Part shown: positions 5,572-5,582 of the stretch, one piece after another
Layout: each line of letters starts with the position of its first letter
Position numbering within the stretch: position 1 is the stretch's first letter
Assembly: GCA_020445045.1 (NCBI GenBank)
Contig: JAGRHI010000390.1
Location: 1 to 5,582, forward strand
Origin: Candidatus Competibacteraceae bacterium
Lineage (GTDB): Bacteria; Pseudomonadota; Gammaproteobacteria; Competibacterales; Competibacteraceae
Direction of reading: 5' to 3'
Length of the DNA stretch: 5,582 nucleotides
Notes under the pieces: generated by a model
The model's input: only the letters and a program-made list of their open reading frames with translations
What the model was told of the DNA's origin: nothing
Databases searched by the model: none
Program-made: the position numbers and the translations under genes

Positions 5572-5582
5572 ATAACGTTGGC
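5568..5582 (+). CDS. Start of a further gene, cut off by the window end
   Basis: GTG 5568-5570 overlaps the hydrolase stop as GTGA and is preceded by GAGGGGG (5556-5562) with five bases of spacing. Only five codons are visible (M-N-N-V-G). The same 4-base overlap plus strong ribosome binding site marks a real start at 2231, which supports this one. Nothing can be said about the product. Confidence 0.5.

Noticed and set aside
1..5582. CRISPR arrays, tRNA or rRNA genes, insertion-sequence ends
   Set aside because: Reading through the window I saw no regularly spaced repeats, cloverleaf-like sequence or transposase gene.

Overview
The window looks like an accessory (defence or mobile-element) stretch of a GC-rich Gram-negative bacterium, most likely a proteobacterium. 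The evidence is heavy G/C use at third codon positions, a Sec-type signal peptide on a TolC-like protein, and proteobacterial-style type III restriction, BrnT/BrnA and YdjM-like families. Nothing in it fixes the genus. All genes lie on the + strand.

Bases 1-1781 hold the 3' two-thirds or so of a type III restriction (Res) subunit: helicase motifs V and VI, then a C-terminal PD-(D/E)xK nuclease. A 183-base AT-rich gap follows, with no supported gene. It carries a candidate promoter overlapped by short direct and inverted ACCTAT repeats.

Bases 1965-3813 form a tight three-gene operon in which each gene overlaps the next by 4 bases (GTGA, then ATGA). The genes encode an 89-aa small protein that tentatively resembles plasmid ParC-type partition-associated proteins, a 217-aa secreted protein resembling one half of a TolC-type outer-membrane channel protomer, and a 310-aa P-loop ATPase with a C-terminal pair of membrane segments. 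Together they suggest an ATPase at the inner membrane working with a periplasmic or outer-membrane coiled-coil partner. I do not recognise a described system with this composition, and it is the best candidate for something new here.

After a 55-base promoter-like gap, bases 3869-4445 encode a BrnT toxin and BrnA antitoxin in the usual toxin-first, overlapping order. Four bases later begins a YdjM-like membrane metal-dependent hydrolase (4450-5571, TTG start) with an unusual C-terminal soluble extension of about 200 residues. A further gene appears to start at GTG 5568, again with a GTGA overlap, and runs out of the window. The toxin-antitoxin pair, hydrolase and next gene therefore look like one transcription unit. 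Both operons open with a start codon lacking a Shine-Dalgarno sequence, while most internal genes have one.
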